A DNA stretch of 64,000 nucleotides from Piscinibacter gummiphilus (GCF_032681285.1 NZ_CP136336.1:2963001-3027000); one strand, 5' to 3'; positions 25,372 to 37,863 are shown, counted from the stretch's first letter. The notes: generated by a model from the sequence alone, not told the origin. Translations and numbers: made by a program.

Positions 25372-25794
25372 ATGAAGATCCTCCTGGCCGTCGACGGCAG
25401 CAACTACACCAAGCGCATGCTGGACTACCTGGCTGCCCACCCGGAACTCCTGGGCAACACACCGGAGTTCACCGTGCTCACGGTGGTCGCACCCGTGCCG
25501 CCGCACGTCACCGGCTACATCGACCGCGCCACGCTGCAGGGTTACTACGATGAGCAGGCCGAAATGGTCCTGAAGAGCGTGCGCGCCACCCTTGCCGACA
25601 AGCCCTGGAAGCCAACCTACGCCATCAAGGTGGGCCATGCGGCCGACACCATCGCCGCCACCGCCAAGGAAGGCCATTTCGACCTCCTGATGATGGGCTC
25701 GCACGGCCAATCGCCGCTCAGCTCGCTCGTGATGGGCTCGGTCACCTCGCGCGTGCTGGCGCACTGCACGACGCCGGTGCTGATCGTGCGTTGA
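25372..25794 (+). CDS. Universal stress protein (single domain)
   Basis: A 140-residue single-domain UspA-type protein. It starts MKILLAVDGS with the nucleotide-site Asp, and near the C-terminus has the ATP-binding signature G-x2-G-x9-G-S/T (MGSHGQSPLSSLVMGSVTS). Such proteins bind ATP and support survival during starvation or oxygen limitation. It is the first gene after the Fnr-type box at 25.3 kb and is followed by two tandem-domain relatives on the same strand, likely one operon. Confidence 0.93.
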   Translation: MKILLAVDGSNYTKRMLDYLAAHPELLGNTPEFTVLTVVAPVPPHVTGYIDRATLQGYYDEQAEMVLKSVRATLADKPWKPTYAIKVGHAADTIAATAKEGHFDLLMMGSHGQSPLSSLVMGSVTSRVLAHCTTPVLIVR

Positions 25795-25820
25795 CACTTC
25801 TCGCGCAGAAAGGCCCCGCC

Positions 25821-26663
25821 ATGAGCCCGATCCGGCAGATCCTGCTGCACCTCGATTCCTCGCCCCGTTGCGCGGTTCGGCTGCAGGTCGCACGCCAGCT
25901 CGCCATCGCCCACCAGGCGCGCATCACGGGGCTTTTTGCCGTGACCTCGAGCTTCGTGGAGATGCCCTTCGCCGCGGCCGAAAGTTCGCAGGCGGGGGCC
26001 TTCGTGCTCAAGCTCGATGCCGACCGGCGCGACCGCGCGCGCGCCACCTTCGACCGCTCGGCCCACGGGCCGGGCCCGCAGGTGGAGTGGCGCGACCTCG
26101 GCACCGCGCCGCCGGTGTGGGGCGTGGCCCAGGCGGCCTTCTGTGCCGACCTCCTGGTGCTCGGCCAGCACGAGCCGGGCGTGCCCAGCGCGCGCGACGT
26201 GCCGGCCGATTTCGTCGAGTCGGTCGTGATCGACAGCGGCAAGCCGGCGCTCGTGGTGCCCTACGCGGGCGACGTGGCCACCGTCGGCCAGAACGTCCTC
26301 GTGGCCTGGAACTCCAGCCGCGAATCGGCCCGTGCACTCACCGCCGCCCTTCCCCTTCTCGCGCAGGCGAAGCAGGTGCACGTGGTGAGCTGGAACGATC
26401 CGCAAGGCGCGGCGCAGGCCTCGGCCGACCGGGCCCAACTGGAGCAGTACCTCGCGAGCCACGGCATTGCCGCCACGCTGCACTGGTATGGCGACGGCCC
26501 CGGCCAGCCCGGCGAGCGGCTGCTGTCGCTCACCACCGACCTCGGCAGCGACGTTTTGGTGATGGGGTGCTACGGCCACAGCCGTGCGCGCGAGCTGGTG
26601 CTCGGCGGCACGACCCGCACCGTGCTCCGCTCGATGACGGTGCCGGTGCTGCTGGCCCACTGA
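25821..26663 (+). CDS. Tandem-domain universal stress protein
   Basis: A 280-residue protein with two Usp domains. The first (about 1-140) lacks a clean nucleotide motif; the second (150-280) has MGCYGHSRARELVLGGTT, the G-x2-G-x9-G-G-T variant. ATG 25821 (MSPIRQILLHLD) is chosen over an in-frame start 30 bp upstream because it begins directly on the first strand. It is closely similar throughout to the next gene, for example in the first 40 residues and in the C-terminal signature, pointing to a local duplication. It lies 26 bp behind the single-domain stress protein. Confidence 0.92.
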   Translation: MSPIRQILLHLDSSPRCAVRLQVARQLAIAHQARITGLFAVTSSFVEMPFAAAESSQAGAFVLKLDADRRDRARATFDRSAHGPGPQVEWRDLGTAPPVWGVAQAAFCADLLVLGQHEPGVPSARDVPADFVESVVIDSGKPALVVPYAGDVATVGQNVLVAWNSSRESARALTAALPLLAQAKQVHVVSWNDPQGAAQASADRAQLEQYLASHGIAATLHWYGDGPGQPGERLLSLTTDLGSDVLVMGCYGHSRARELVLGGTTRTVLRSMTVPVLLAH

Positions 26664-26688
26664 CGCACCCGCGGCGGTCGGGAGCGCC

Positions 26689-27519
26689 GTGCGCAACCTG
26701 CTCGTCCACCTGGATGCGTCGCCCGCCTGTGCGGTGCGGGTGCGCGTGGCCCGGCAGTTGGCGGCGCGGCACGGGGCGCGCGTGAGTGTGCTGTTCGCGG
26801 TCACCGTGGGCAGCGCCGACCTGCCATCGTCTTTCTCGGCCAATGTGCTGGCCGACGCAGCCCGCCTCGCCGACATCGACGGCCGCCACCGTGCACGCGC
26901 GGCAGTCGAGAAGATGGTTTCGCTCGGCGGCCCGGAGGTCGACTGGTCGGAGACGACCACCGCGTCGCCGCTCGCCGCCCTGACCCGTCGTGCGCTCTTT
27001 GCCGACCTGCTGGTGCTCGGCAAGCGCGCACACCACGGCCCCCGTGCCGACCAGCTGCCAGCCAACTTTGCAGAAACCGTGGTCGTGCACAGCGGCAAGC
27101 CCGCCCTGGTGGTGCCCGACGAGCTGAGCACCGGCGAGCCGGGCCGGCGCATCGTCATCGCCTGGAAGCCCTCGCGCGAATCTGGCCGAGCCGTCGCCGC
27201 CGCATTGCCGCTGCTGCAAGATGCCGACGAGGTGCACGTGCTGATGTGGGACGAGCCACACGACACGCGCACGCACCCCGAATCGCCCCTCTCCCTCGAC
27301 ACCTGGCTACGCGCGCATGGCGTGGCCGCGCAACTGCACACGCTCGGCCGCGCTCCCTCGCGCATCGGCGAGGCCATCCTCGCGCAGACCCAGGCCCTGC
27401 GCGGCGACCTGCTGGTCATGGGCTGCTACGGCCACAGCCGCGCGCGCGAACTCGTGCTCGGCGGTGCCTCGCGCTCGGTGCTGAAGCAGGTGCCGCTGCC
27501 GGTGCTGCTGGCGCACTGA
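26689..27519 (+). CDS. Tandem-domain universal stress protein, paralogue of the preceding gene
   Basis: A 276-residue tandem Usp protein beginning with GTG at 26689, five bases or so after GGGAG. The N-terminus RNLLVHLDASP and the C-terminal MGCYGHSRARELVLGGAS mirror the upstream gene, so the two arose by tandem duplication. It is the third gene of the Fnr-box operon, 25 bp after its paralogue. Its stop codon lies in a palindrome shared with the convergent small membrane protein gene. Confidence 0.92.
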   Translation: MRNLLVHLDASPACAVRVRVARQLAARHGARVSVLFAVTVGSADLPSSFSANVLADAARLADIDGRHRARAAVEKMVSLGGPEVDWSETTTASPLAALTRRALFADLLVLGKRAHHGPRADQLPANFAETVVVHSGKPALVVPDELSTGEPGRRIVIAWKPSRESGRAVAAALPLLQDADEVHVLMWDEPHDTRTHPESPLSLDTWLRAHGVAAQLHTLGRAPSRIGEAILAQTQALRGDLLVMGCYGHSRARELVLGGASRSVLKQVPLPVLLAH

Positions 27520-27532
27520 GCGCAAGCGCTCA
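27517..27532. terminator. Palindrome holding both stops of a convergent pair
   Basis: TGAGCGC-AA-GCGCTCA is a perfect 7-bp inverted repeat with a two-base centre. Its left end is the stop codon of the universal stress protein and its right end, read on the other strand, is the stop of the small membrane protein. It may act as a compact bidirectional 3'-end hairpin; there is no T-tract. Confidence 0.4.
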
Positions 27533-27784
27533 GCCGCCCTGCTGGCCCGAGGCGTCTTCCGCCTTCTTGGCGCCGCGCAGGTTCAGCACGAAAAGGCCCA
27601 CCTGCAGCGCGATCAGCGCATAGGCCTGGGTGTGCCAGCCCCACGCGACCCACAGCAGGTTGCTGGCGATGAAGCACCAGAAGCCGACTGCGCGTCGGCG
27701 TGCGCTGCGCGCGGCCACCAGCCACGACGCGAGCAGGGTGACGACCATGGCCGGCCACTGCACGGCGTTCAAGAGATCTTCCAT
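27530..27784 (-). CDS. Small membrane protein, unknown function
   Basis: An 84-residue protein I do not recognise by name. It has three hydrophobic stretches (about 9-25, 34-50 and 52-70), with a basic ARSARRRA loop between the first two and a charged, soluble C-terminal tail. Aromatic-rich VGFWCFIASNLLWVAWGW resembles pieces of PnuC-like or small multidrug-type proteins, but the length is too short to assign. ATG 27784 (MEDLLNAVQ) begins where hydrophobic character starts; upstream codons in frame are an arginine-rich shadow. It lies downstream of another leftward gene, 50 bp away. Confidence 0.65.
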   Translation of the reverse strand: MEDLLNAVQWPAMVVTLLASWLVAARSARRRAVGFWCFIASNLLWVAWGWHTQAYALIALQVGLFVLNLRGAKKAEDASGQQGG

Positions 27785-27834
27785 GCCACGGTGCCGGCAA
27801 GTTCGATGCCGCCCCCGCGATCCGCTGTGTCGAC

Positions 27835-28263
27835 TCAGAACCGCGACGAACGGAATTGCAGCACCCGGCGCTGGTCTTCGCTCAGCCAGCAGGCATAGGG
27901 TTGCAGGCCCGAGAACACGCCGTACTGCGTCTTCGCATCGATGGCGAGGTCGTAGCGGTGGGTGGCGATGGGCTTGCCGGCGTACTGGATCACCTCGCTG
28001 CGGCGCTCGCCGATCGGCTGGATGCGCGCCGTCTCGGGCTCGGGCGAATTCGCCATCTTGCGCGCCGCCGCCGCACACAGCTCATAGCCGCTCAGGCCGC
28101 CCGCGGCCTCGGGCGTGGCCGACGACTGCACCGGCTTGGCCACCGCATCGGGCGCGCAGGGTGTCTGGCTGAAGGTATTGCCGCACTTGTACATCTGCTG
28201 GGCCGAGGCGAAACCGGCGTGCGCGCCGAGCGCGATGGCGGCGATCAGGAGGGGTGTCTTCAT
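27835..28263 (-). CDS. Secreted DUF4124-like protein
   Basis: A 142-residue protein with a clear Sec signal peptide (MKTPLLIAAIALGAHAGFASA, cut before QQMYKC). The mature start MYKCGNTFSQTPC resembles the DUF4124 motif common in betaproteobacterial periplasmic proteins. Four cysteines in the mature part could form disulfides. The function is unknown. It is divergent from the single-domain universal stress gene at 28389, with 125 bp between them. Confidence 0.75.
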   Translation of the reverse strand: MKTPLLIAAIALGAHAGFASAQQMYKCGNTFSQTPCAPDAVAKPVQSSATPEAAGGLSGYELCAAAARKMANSPEPETARIQPIGERRSEVIQYAGKPIATHRYDLAIDAKTQYGVFSGLQPYACWLSEDQRRVLQFRSSRF

Positions 28264-28388
28264 GGGGCCTTGCGGGAGTCGGCACCGAGTGTGCCAGAGC
28301 CTGCGCCAGATCAAGCGCAAGCAGAGCGGGCGCTTGGCGTGGGCCGGGTGCGCGCGTAAGCTCGGCCGCACAAGGTCTGGAGGCCCCG

Positions 28389-28847
28389 ATGAAGATCCTG
28401 CTGCCGGTCGATGGTTCGGAACATGCGCTCGACGCCGTGCGGCACGTCATCGCGCTCGTGCGAGACGGGCTCAATGCCACCGTGGTGCTCATCAACGTGC
28501 AGGAGCCGACCTACCTCTACGAGATGGTGCTCGCGCCGAATGCCGATGTGCTGGAGCGCGTGAGCGGCGCCGCCGGCCACCACTCGCTCGAAGGCGCGGA
28601 AGACCTGCTGCGCCAGGCCGAGATCGAGTTCGAGAAAGAGCTGCTGAGCGGCGAGCCCGCCCCCACCATCCTCGAAGCCGGCGAGCGCTACGACTGCGAT
28701 GCGGTGGTGATGGGGGCGCGCGGCCGTGGCGTGGTGCGCAGCGCGGTGCTCGGCTCGGTGTCGCAGCGGGTGCTGCACGGCTCGCCGGTGCCGGTCACCA
28801 TCGTCAAGAGCGGCCAGGTGCACTGGGTGCAGAACACCAACGAGTGA
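28389..28847 (+). CDS. Universal stress protein (single domain)
   Basis: A 152-residue Usp protein starting MKILLPVDGSEHA, with the complete nucleotide signature MGARGRGVVRSAVLGSVS near residue 117. It has an insertion (YEMVLAPNADVLERV) after the second strand typical of ATP-binding Usp proteins. TGGAGG precedes the start. No good Fnr box is present upstream; only a half site ATCAA at 28310 remains. It is convergent with the phasin gene. Confidence 0.92.
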   Translation: MKILLPVDGSEHALDAVRHVIALVRDGLNATVVLINVQEPTYLYEMVLAPNADVLERVSGAAGHHSLEGAEDLLRQAEIEFEKELLSGEPAPTILEAGERYDCDAVVMGARGRGVVRSAVLGSVSQRVLHGSPVPVTIVKSGQVHWVQNTNE

Positions 28848-28876
28848 GCGCGCCGCGGCGCTTCAGCGCATCGGTT

Positions 28877-29431
28877 TCAGTGCAACGCCGCCTCGGTGCG
28901 GTAGAGCATGTCGGACCACTGCTTGCCCAGGTCGACCCAGCGGTTCCAGGCCTGCGTGGCATCGGCGCCGTCGGGCTTGGCCGGTGCTGCTTCGGCACCC
29001 GTGTACCCAGTGGCAGCGCTCGCCTCAGTGGCCGCGCGGCCGAGCTGCGTGGCCGAACGGGTGAGGTGCTCCAGCGTCTCGGCTTGAGCGGCCGTGCAGA
29101 TCGAGGCCATGCGCTGCCAGTACTGGCTCGCACTTTCGAGGTCGTCGCGCAACATCTCGGCCTGCACGTTGAGCAGCTCCGTCGGGTTGACGGCTGACGC
29201 GACATCCGCACGGGCTTTGTCATGGCGCTTGCGTGCCTGCTGCGCGGCGTCGAGCTGGCAGCGGCGCAACTCTTCCGCGCGCTTGAGCACCAGGTCGGCC
29301 AGTGCCATGAGCGATTGCATCTGCTGCTGCGCCAGCGCGAAGCCGGACGACGCCGCCGCGTCCAGCATGGGAATCGACTCCTGCGGGGTGCTGGCCCGCG
29401 AGGCGGCTGTCTTCTGGTTTCTGCTGGCCAT
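28877..29431 (-). CDS. Phasin-like granule-associated protein
   Basis: A 184-residue protein, almost entirely helical, with the phasin pattern: an N-terminal amphipathic stretch (GFALAQQQMQSLMALADLVLKRAEEL), a central segment NPTELLNVQAEMLRDD, and a tryptophan-containing helix SQYWQRMASI. Phasins coat polyhydroxyalkanoate granules and control their size. The start has an excellent ribosome site (CAGGAGG, 6 bases before ATG). Phasins occur in low-oxygen gene islands of Burkholderiales, which fits the neighbours. No PHA synthase is in the window. Confidence 0.78.
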   Translation of the reverse strand: MASRNQKTAASRASTPQESIPMLDAAASSGFALAQQQMQSLMALADLVLKRAEELRRCQLDAAQQARKRHDKARADVASAVNPTELLNVQAEMLRDDLESASQYWQRMASICTAAQAETLEHLTRSATQLGRAATEASAATGYTGAEAAPAKPDGADATQAWNRWVDLGKQWSDMLYRTEAALH

Positions 29432-29651
29432 GAATGCCTCCTGAATGCCGTGGCGAACCTGCATTGAAGCGCGCGGCGGGCACCTTGGCGCAATGCCCCT
29501 TACGACGTCGCACATATGCGTCGCCGACGTGCCTCGCGGATGTGCTCGCAGATGTCGCAGTGCAGCACGAGACAGCGCTTGTCGACCCACAGATCAGCGG
29601 CTATGTTCTTGGCTCGGGCGCATGCCGTCCGGAGTTGCATCTCGATAGAAA

Positions 29652-29665
29652 TTGATCGTTCTCAA
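29652..29665 (+). promoter_or_regulatory. Candidate Fnr-type box before the zinc-finger gene
   Basis: TTGATCGTTCTCAA matches the Fnr consensus TTGAT-N4-ATCAA at nine of ten positions. It lies 60 bp before the start of the zinc-finger gene. Unlike the other boxes there is no clear -10 at 31-32 bp (nearest TTCAAG, 30 bp, weak), so activity is less certain. Confidence 0.45.
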
Positions 29666-29725
29666 CGACGCTAGCCGCGCCAGCCTTCAAGCTGCCGCGG
29701 GTAGTCCAAGGAGGCGATGCACTCG

Positions 29726-30136
29726 ATGGAGCTCTCCATGACCAACCGTAGCAAGGACCTTCCCCCGCGTCCGGCGCAACCGGACATGATTCTCCTGGCC
29801 TTGTTCCAGAGCCGCCTGCGGGAACGCTCGCTCTACCTGGGGGAAGAGATTCGCGCGCAGCGCAGCCGCCTGTCGACGCATGCCCAGCGCGCCCGCATGG
29901 GCGACATGCCCAAACCCGATGACGGCGGCACCGTGCTGGCCCGCATCGAGCGCGCCGAACAGGCCCTCGCCGCGGTGCGCCAGGCGCAAGACCGCATCGG
30001 CCGTGGCCGCTACGGGCTCTGCGACGAGTGCCAGCAGCTCATCGGCTGGGACGAGCTGCTCGAAGCGCCCGAGCAGACCGTCTGCCGCAGCTGCAGCCGT
30101 TTCGGCGAGCTCGACGTGCTGTCGACCGGCACCTGA
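29726..30136 (+). CDS. DksA/TraR-type C4 zinc-finger protein
   Basis: A 136-residue protein of the DksA/TraR family. A helical hairpin (about 15-85) is followed by a C4 zinc finger, C-D-E-C near 100 (YGLCDECQQLIG) and C-R-S-C near 121 (TVCRSCSRFGE). DksA-like proteins enter the RNA polymerase secondary channel and adjust transcription during stress. The acidic tip motif of true DksA (DxxDxA) is not evident, so it may be a variant. A strong AAGGAGG at 29708-29714 lies 2 bases from ATG 29717 and 11 from ATG 29726; the latter spacing is more workable. Confidence 0.8.
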   Translation: MELSMTNRSKDLPPRPAQPDMILLALFQSRLRERSLYLGEEIRAQRSRLSTHAQRARMGDMPKPDDGGTVLARIERAEQALAAVRQAQDRIGRGRYGLCDECQQLIGWDELLEAPEQTVCRSCSRFGELDVLSTGT

Positions 30137-30196
30137 GCCTCGCCAACGGCGCCGTTCGCGCCAAGACATCACCCGTCATAGGCCTTCTCTTCCGAA

Positions 30197-30223
30197 GGGC
30201 ATTCGGCACGCGAAAGAATGCCC
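30197..30223 (+). terminator. Hairpin after the zinc-finger gene
   Basis: GGGCATTC (30197-30204) and GAATGCCC (30216-30223) form an 8-bp stem with an 11-base loop, 60 bp after the zinc-finger stop and about 100 bp before the next gene. No T-tract follows. It may end the zinc-finger transcript or act in the leader of the hybrid kinase. Confidence 0.4.
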
Positions 30224-30319
30224 CGCAGGCCCGCAGAGTCCACCAGGACCACCTCTGCGAGGAACGGGCTGCCGCAGGGACACGATTCAGGGAGATGGCC
30301 TCGACCGGAGTGCTGCCGC

Positions 30320-34165
<3,846 letters not shown>

Positions 34166-34531
34166 ACGACCTTCAGGCCGAGCTCCTGCGCGCGGGCGAC
34201 GTCCATGTCGGCCCCGCGCGAAGCGCCGGGCAGGCGCAGCACGGCATCGCAACGCTCGATCAGCCGGTGCGCAACCGGGTACTGATAGGCCTGGAACACC
34301 TCGTCTCCATGCTCCTTGCCCCCGGCCGAATGAATGATCGGCAATGCCATCCACTCGCCGATGAGCGGCAGGTGGCCACGCTCGTAGATGGGCAAGGCGT
34401 GGCGCTCCAGCTCGGCGCGGTTGGCAGCGATGCGCGCCGGGTCGCCGTCGGTGCCCGACATGTAGGGGCCGGCAATGAGGACGAGCAAGGGGCGGTTCTG
34501 GGTCTGTGCGCTCATGGCAATCTCACGTAGT

Positions 34532-34550
34532 TTCGTGCAACTTCGTGCAA
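34532..34550. promoter_or_regulatory. Tandem 9-bp direct repeat, putative DeoR-family operator
   Basis: TTCGTGCAA occurs twice with exact 10-bp period (34532-34540 and 34542-34550) in the 47-bp gap between the divergent DUF4406 and DeoR-type genes. Several DeoR-family regulators bind short direct repeats spaced by one helical turn. The site could control both genes. Confidence 0.5.
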
Positions 34551-34562
34551 TCATAGGACGCC

Positions 34563-35357
34563 ATGGCACCCAGCGCAAGCCCGCGACGAGAATCCGCACC
34601 CATGCTCACCGTGCAACGCAAGCAGCTCATCCTCCAGCGCCTCGCGGCCGAGGGCCAGATCGTCGCCAAGGACCTCGCGCAGGAACTCGGCACCTCCGAA
34701 GACACCATCCGCCGCGACCTGCGCGAGCTGGCCCAGGCCGGCAAGCTGCAGCGGGTGCATGGCGGCGCCCTCCCGGCCTCTGTGGCGGTGGGCGACCTCA
34801 CCGTGCGCGAGGGTGTGTCGATCGACGAGAAGGTCGCGCTCGGCCGGGCCGGCGCCGCGATGATCCAGCCGGGCCAGGTGGTGATCCTCGACGGCGGCAC
34901 CACTGCCCTGCAGGTCGCGCGGCACATCGACCCGTCGCTGCGCGCCACGCTCGTGACCCACAGCCCCAACGTCGCCGTGAGCCTGGCGGCGCACCCGCGC
35001 CTGGAGATCCTGATGCTCGGCGGGCGGCTCTTCCGCCACTCGATGGTCAACGTGGGCGCCGACGTGATCGACGCCGCCTCGCGCCTGCGGGCCGACCTCT
35101 ACTTCATGGGCGTGACCGGCGTGCACCCCGAAGCGGGTTTGAGCACGGGCGACGCCGAAGAGGCGGCGGTGAAGCGCGCGCTGCACCATCGTGCGGCCGA
35201 GACGGTGGTGCTGGCCTCGTCCGAGAAACTGCTGGCCGCCTCGCCTTTTCTCGTGACCCCGCTCCGCGACGTGAGCCAGGTGGTGGTGCCAGCCGGCACC
35301 CCCGCCCGCACGCTCAAGGCGCTGCGAGCAGGCGGGGTCAAGGTCGTCACTCCCTGA
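34563..35357 (+). CDS. DeoR-family transcriptional regulator
   Basis: A 264-residue DeoR/GlpR-type regulator. The N-terminal winged helix is typical (QLILQRLAAEGQIVAKDLA, then GTSEDTIRRDLRELAQ, then RVHGGALPA). The C-terminal domain has the sugar-phosphate-sensing DeoR features: DGGTTALQVARH near 118, LMLGGRLFRHS near 150, and STGDAEEAAVKRAL near 195. In-frame ATG 34602 (MLTVQRKQ) is an equally plausible start. Family ligands are phosphorylated sugars or nucleosides, which agrees with the nucleoside-enzyme-like gene across the short divergent gap. Confidence 0.87.
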   Translation: MAPSASPRRESAPMLTVQRKQLILQRLAAEGQIVAKDLAQELGTSEDTIRRDLRELAQAGKLQRVHGGALPASVAVGDLTVREGVSIDEKVALGRAGAAMIQPGQVVILDGGTTALQVARHIDPSLRATLVTHSPNVAVSLAAHPRLEILMLGGRLFRHSMVNVGADVIDAASRLRADLYFMGVTGVHPEAGLSTGDAEEAAVKRALHHRAAETVVLASSEKLLAASPFLVTPLRDVSQVVVPAGTPARTLKALRAGGVKVVTP

Positions 35358-35387
35358 GCATCGGCCAGAGACCTGCGAGGTTTCAGG
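35353..35387. terminator. Nested inverted repeats between convergent genes
   Basis: CCTGA (35353-35357) and TCAGG (35383-35387) contain the two stop codons of the DeoR and chemoreceptor genes. Inside lies ACCT-GCG-AGGT (35371-35381). Both stems are short; this is at best a weak bidirectional 3'-end structure. Confidence 0.25.
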
Positions 35388-36948
35388 CTTCCAGGCGGAA
35401 GACCGACACCACCTTCACGAGTTGCTGCGCCTGGCCCTTGAGGCTCTCGGCGGCGGCGGCGCTTTCTTCCACCAGCGCCGCGTTCTGCTGCGTCACCTGG
35501 TCCATCTGCGTCACCGCCTCGCCCACCTGGGAGACGCCGGCGCTCTGCTCGGCGCTCGCGGCGCTGATCTCGGCCACGATCTGGCTCACCCGCTGAATCG
35601 CGCCCACCACCTCGCCCATCGTGCGGCCGGCCTCATCGACGAGTGCGGTGCCCTGTTCCACCCGTTCGACGCTGGCACCGATCAGTCCCTTGATCTCCTT
35701 CGCCGCCTCGGCCGAGCGGCTGGCAAGGCTGCGGACCTCGCCCGCCACGACCGCGAAGCCGCGGCCCTGCTCGCCGGCACGCGCGGCTTCCACCGCCGCA
35801 TTGAGGGCGAGGATGTTGGTCTGGAACGCGATGCCGTCGATCACGCCGATGATGTCGGCGATGCGCTTGGAGCGGGCGTCGATGTCCTTCATGGTGTCGA
35901 CCACCTGGCCCATCACCATGCCGCCGCGGTTCGCCACCGCGCTCGCGTCGGTCGCGAGCTGGTCGGCCTGGCGGGCGTTGTCGGCGTTCTGCTTCACGGT
36001 CGAGCCCAGTTGCTCCATCGAGGCGGCCGTCTGCTGCAGCGCCGAAGCCTGCTCCTCCGTGCGCTGGCTCAGATCGGCGTTGCCCTGGGCAATCTGGCTG
36101 GAGGCCGTGGCCACGCTCTCGGAATTGCTCCGCACGGCTGACACCACCGAGGCAAGCGAGGCCTGCATCGCCTGCAGACGGGCCATGATGCTGTGCTTGT
36201 CGCCTTCGCGAAGGGTGATGCGGGTGCCGAGGTCGCCTTCAGCGACGGCCTGCGCCACCGCCACCACTTGCGTGGGCTCGGCGCCGAGCTGGCGTGTCAG
36301 CGAGCGCGACATGAGGTAGCCGATGGCCACGCCCGACATCAGCGCCAGTGACACGAGCCCGATCATCCAGGCACGGCTCGACTGGTAGAGCTGCGTGCCG
36401 AATTCCGACGCGTCTTTGGCGTTCTGGCCCTTGAGCTCGGCCAGACCCGTCATCTGGTCATCGATGTTGTTGGCGAGCTTGGCAAAGTCGCCGAAGAGGA
36501 AGCGCGCCACGTCTTCCCGCTTGTCCAGGTCGGCCGAGACGATCTTGGATTTCAGCACCGCGCCCTGGCGGTGATATTCGGCCAGGTCGGCCTCGAGCGC
36601 CGCGAACTTCCCCTGGCCCTTGGGTGTCACGAAAAGCGGCTTCGCCTTGTCGAGGTTGGTGCGCATGCGCTCGAGGCTCTCGTCGGCATGCCTGAGGAAG
36701 GCCTCTCGCTCGGCGGCGCTGGGCGCCAGCAGCGCACTGCGGCGATCGCGGGCGATGTAGATGAGGTTGATGTTGGCCTCCTTCATGAACGAGACACCGA
36801 GCAGTTCCCGGTCGTACATCGCGTCGGCGACGTCGTCGAGGCGCCCCATGTTGTAGATGCCGACGGCGCTCACGATGGCGCCCAGCAGGCAGACGAAGAC
36901 GAAGGCCGCGATGAGGCGGGTGCCGAGCTTGAAGTTCTGCAGATTCAT
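35383..36948 (-). CDS. Methyl-accepting chemotaxis protein
   Basis: A 521-residue chemoreceptor. Transmembrane segment 1 lies at about 11-33, a periplasmic four-helix-bundle-like ligand domain at 34-190, segment 2 at about 190-212, then HAMP and the cytoplasmic signalling domain with the highly conserved hairpin [20 protein letters not shown] near residues 386-405. It ends SVFRLEA without the CheR-tethering pentapeptide. It would pass ligand or energy-state signals to CheA/CheW encoded elsewhere. It is divergent from the response-regulator/kinase pair, and the Fnr-like box at 37.06 kb lies between them. The ligand is unknown. Confidence 0.92.
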   Translation of the reverse strand: MNLQNFKLGTRLIAAFVFVCLLGAIVSAVGIYNMGRLDDVADAMYDRELLGVSFMKEANINLIYIARDRRSALLAPSAAEREAFLRHADESLERMRTNLDKAKPLFVTPKGQGKFAALEADLAEYHRQGAVLKSKIVSADLDKREDVARFLFGDFAKLANNIDDQMTGLAELKGQNAKDASEFGTQLYQSSRAWMIGLVSLALMSGVAIGYLMSRSLTRQLGAEPTQVVAVAQAVAEGDLGTRITLREGDKHSIMARLQAMQASLASVVSAVRSNSESVATASSQIAQGNADLSQRTEEQASALQQTAASMEQLGSTVKQNADNARQADQLATDASAVANRGGMVMGQVVDTMKDIDARSKRIADIIGVIDGIAFQTNILALNAAVEAARAGEQGRGFAVVAGEVRSLASRSAEAAKEIKGLIGASVERVEQGTALVDEAGRTMGEVVGAIQRVSQIVAEISAASAEQSAGVSQVGEAVTQMDQVTQQNAALVEESAAAAESLKGQAQQLVKVVSVFRLEA

Positions 36949-37055
36949 GTGAGCTCCCTGGACGGTGAAGGTGTCGGCTGGCGCCGGTTCAGCACGGCCG
37001 ATCCCAGCTTGTCGGGTGACGTGCTTCCCTCCTGAAGGGATGACCCTGTAACGAT

Positions 37056-37069
37056 CTGATCTGCGTCAA
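37056..37069 (+). promoter_or_regulatory. Candidate Fnr-type box before the regulator/kinase pair
   Basis: CTGATCTGCGTCAA matches TTGAY-N4-RTCAA at nine of ten positions. The nearest -10-like TAACCT (37085-37090) is only 25 bp from the box centre, so class II geometry is not met as well as at other sites. It lies 57 bp before GTG 37126, and only 9 bp before the alternative GTG 37078, favouring the downstream start if the box is real. Confidence 0.4.
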
Positions 37070-37125
37070 ACCCCGGTGTGGAGGTAACCTTGGCGTGTGA
37101 CTTCTTCCGCGCCCTGCCCACGCCC

Positions 37126-37863
37126 GTGACGACCACCGCCACCCACATCGCCGTCCTCGACGACGAACTCGACATCACCCAGCTGCTCGGCGGCTACCTG
37201 CAGACGCACGGCTACCGCGTGAGCCAGCTCCACAACGGCCGGGCCCTGATGGAACTGATGGCCCGCGACGCCCCGGCTCTCGTGCTGCTCGACCTCGGCC
37301 TGCCCGGCGAAGACGGCTTCACGATCGCCCGCCAGCTGCGCGAGCGCTGGCGCTGCGGGCTCGTGATCGTCACCGGCCGCGGCGATGCGGTCGACAAGGT
37401 GGTGGGCCTGGAGGTTGGCGCCGACGACTACGTGACCAAGCCCTTCGACCTGCGCGAGCTGGTGGCCCGCATCAAGGCCGTGCTGCGCCGCATCGAGGGT
37501 TCGCCGGCAGCACCCGCGGCGGCAGCGCCGGCCCCCGCCAACCCCGACCGCCTGAAGTTCGAAGGCTGGCAGCTCGACACCGCCGCACGCCGCCTCACCC
37601 ACCCCGCGGGGCACGACGTGCCGCTCACCTCGGGTGAGTTCGACCTCCTGTGCGTGCTGGCGCGCCACCCCGGGCGCGTGCTCTCGCGAGACTTCCTGCT
37701 GGAGCAGACGCGCGGCCGTGAAGCCGCCCCCTTCGACCGCACGATCGACGTGCAGATCGGCCGCCTGCGCAAGAAGATCGAGGCCGACCCCGAGCAACCG
37801 CAGATCGTGAAGTCGGTGCGCAGTGCCGGTTATGTGTTCGTGCCGCCGGTGAGCCACACATGA
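37126..37863 (+). CDS. OmpR-family response regulator
   Basis: A 245-residue regulator: receiver at 6-120 (acidic pair in LDDELD, phospho-Asp56 in LLDLGLP, Lys in TKPFDLRE) and C-terminal OmpR/PhoB winged helix (about 150-240, LTSGEFDLLCVLARHPGRVLS and DVQIGRLRKKIE). GTG 37126 is preferred over an in-frame GTG at 37078 because the added 16 residues lie before the receiver and would overlap the likely promoter. Its stop overlaps the start of the next gene, a kinase, by ATGA: a cognate pair with coupled translation. Confidence 0.88.
   Translation: MTTTATHIAVLDDELDITQLLGGYLQTHGYRVSQLHNGRALMELMARDAPALVLLDLGLPGEDGFTIARQLRERWRCGLVIVTGRGDAVDKVVGLEVGADDYVTKPFDLRELVARIKAVLRRIEGSPAAPAAAAPAPANPDRLKFEGWQLDTAARRLTHPAGHDVPLTSGEFDLLCVLARHPGRVLSRDFLLEQTRGREAAPFDRTIDVQIGRLRKKIEADPEQPQIVKSVRSAGYVFVPPVSHT

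Noticed and set aside
28301..28314. CTGCGCCAGATCAA as an Fnr box before the stress gene at 28389
   Set aside because: Only one half site is intact (left arm two of five), although a TAAGCT lies at class I distance.
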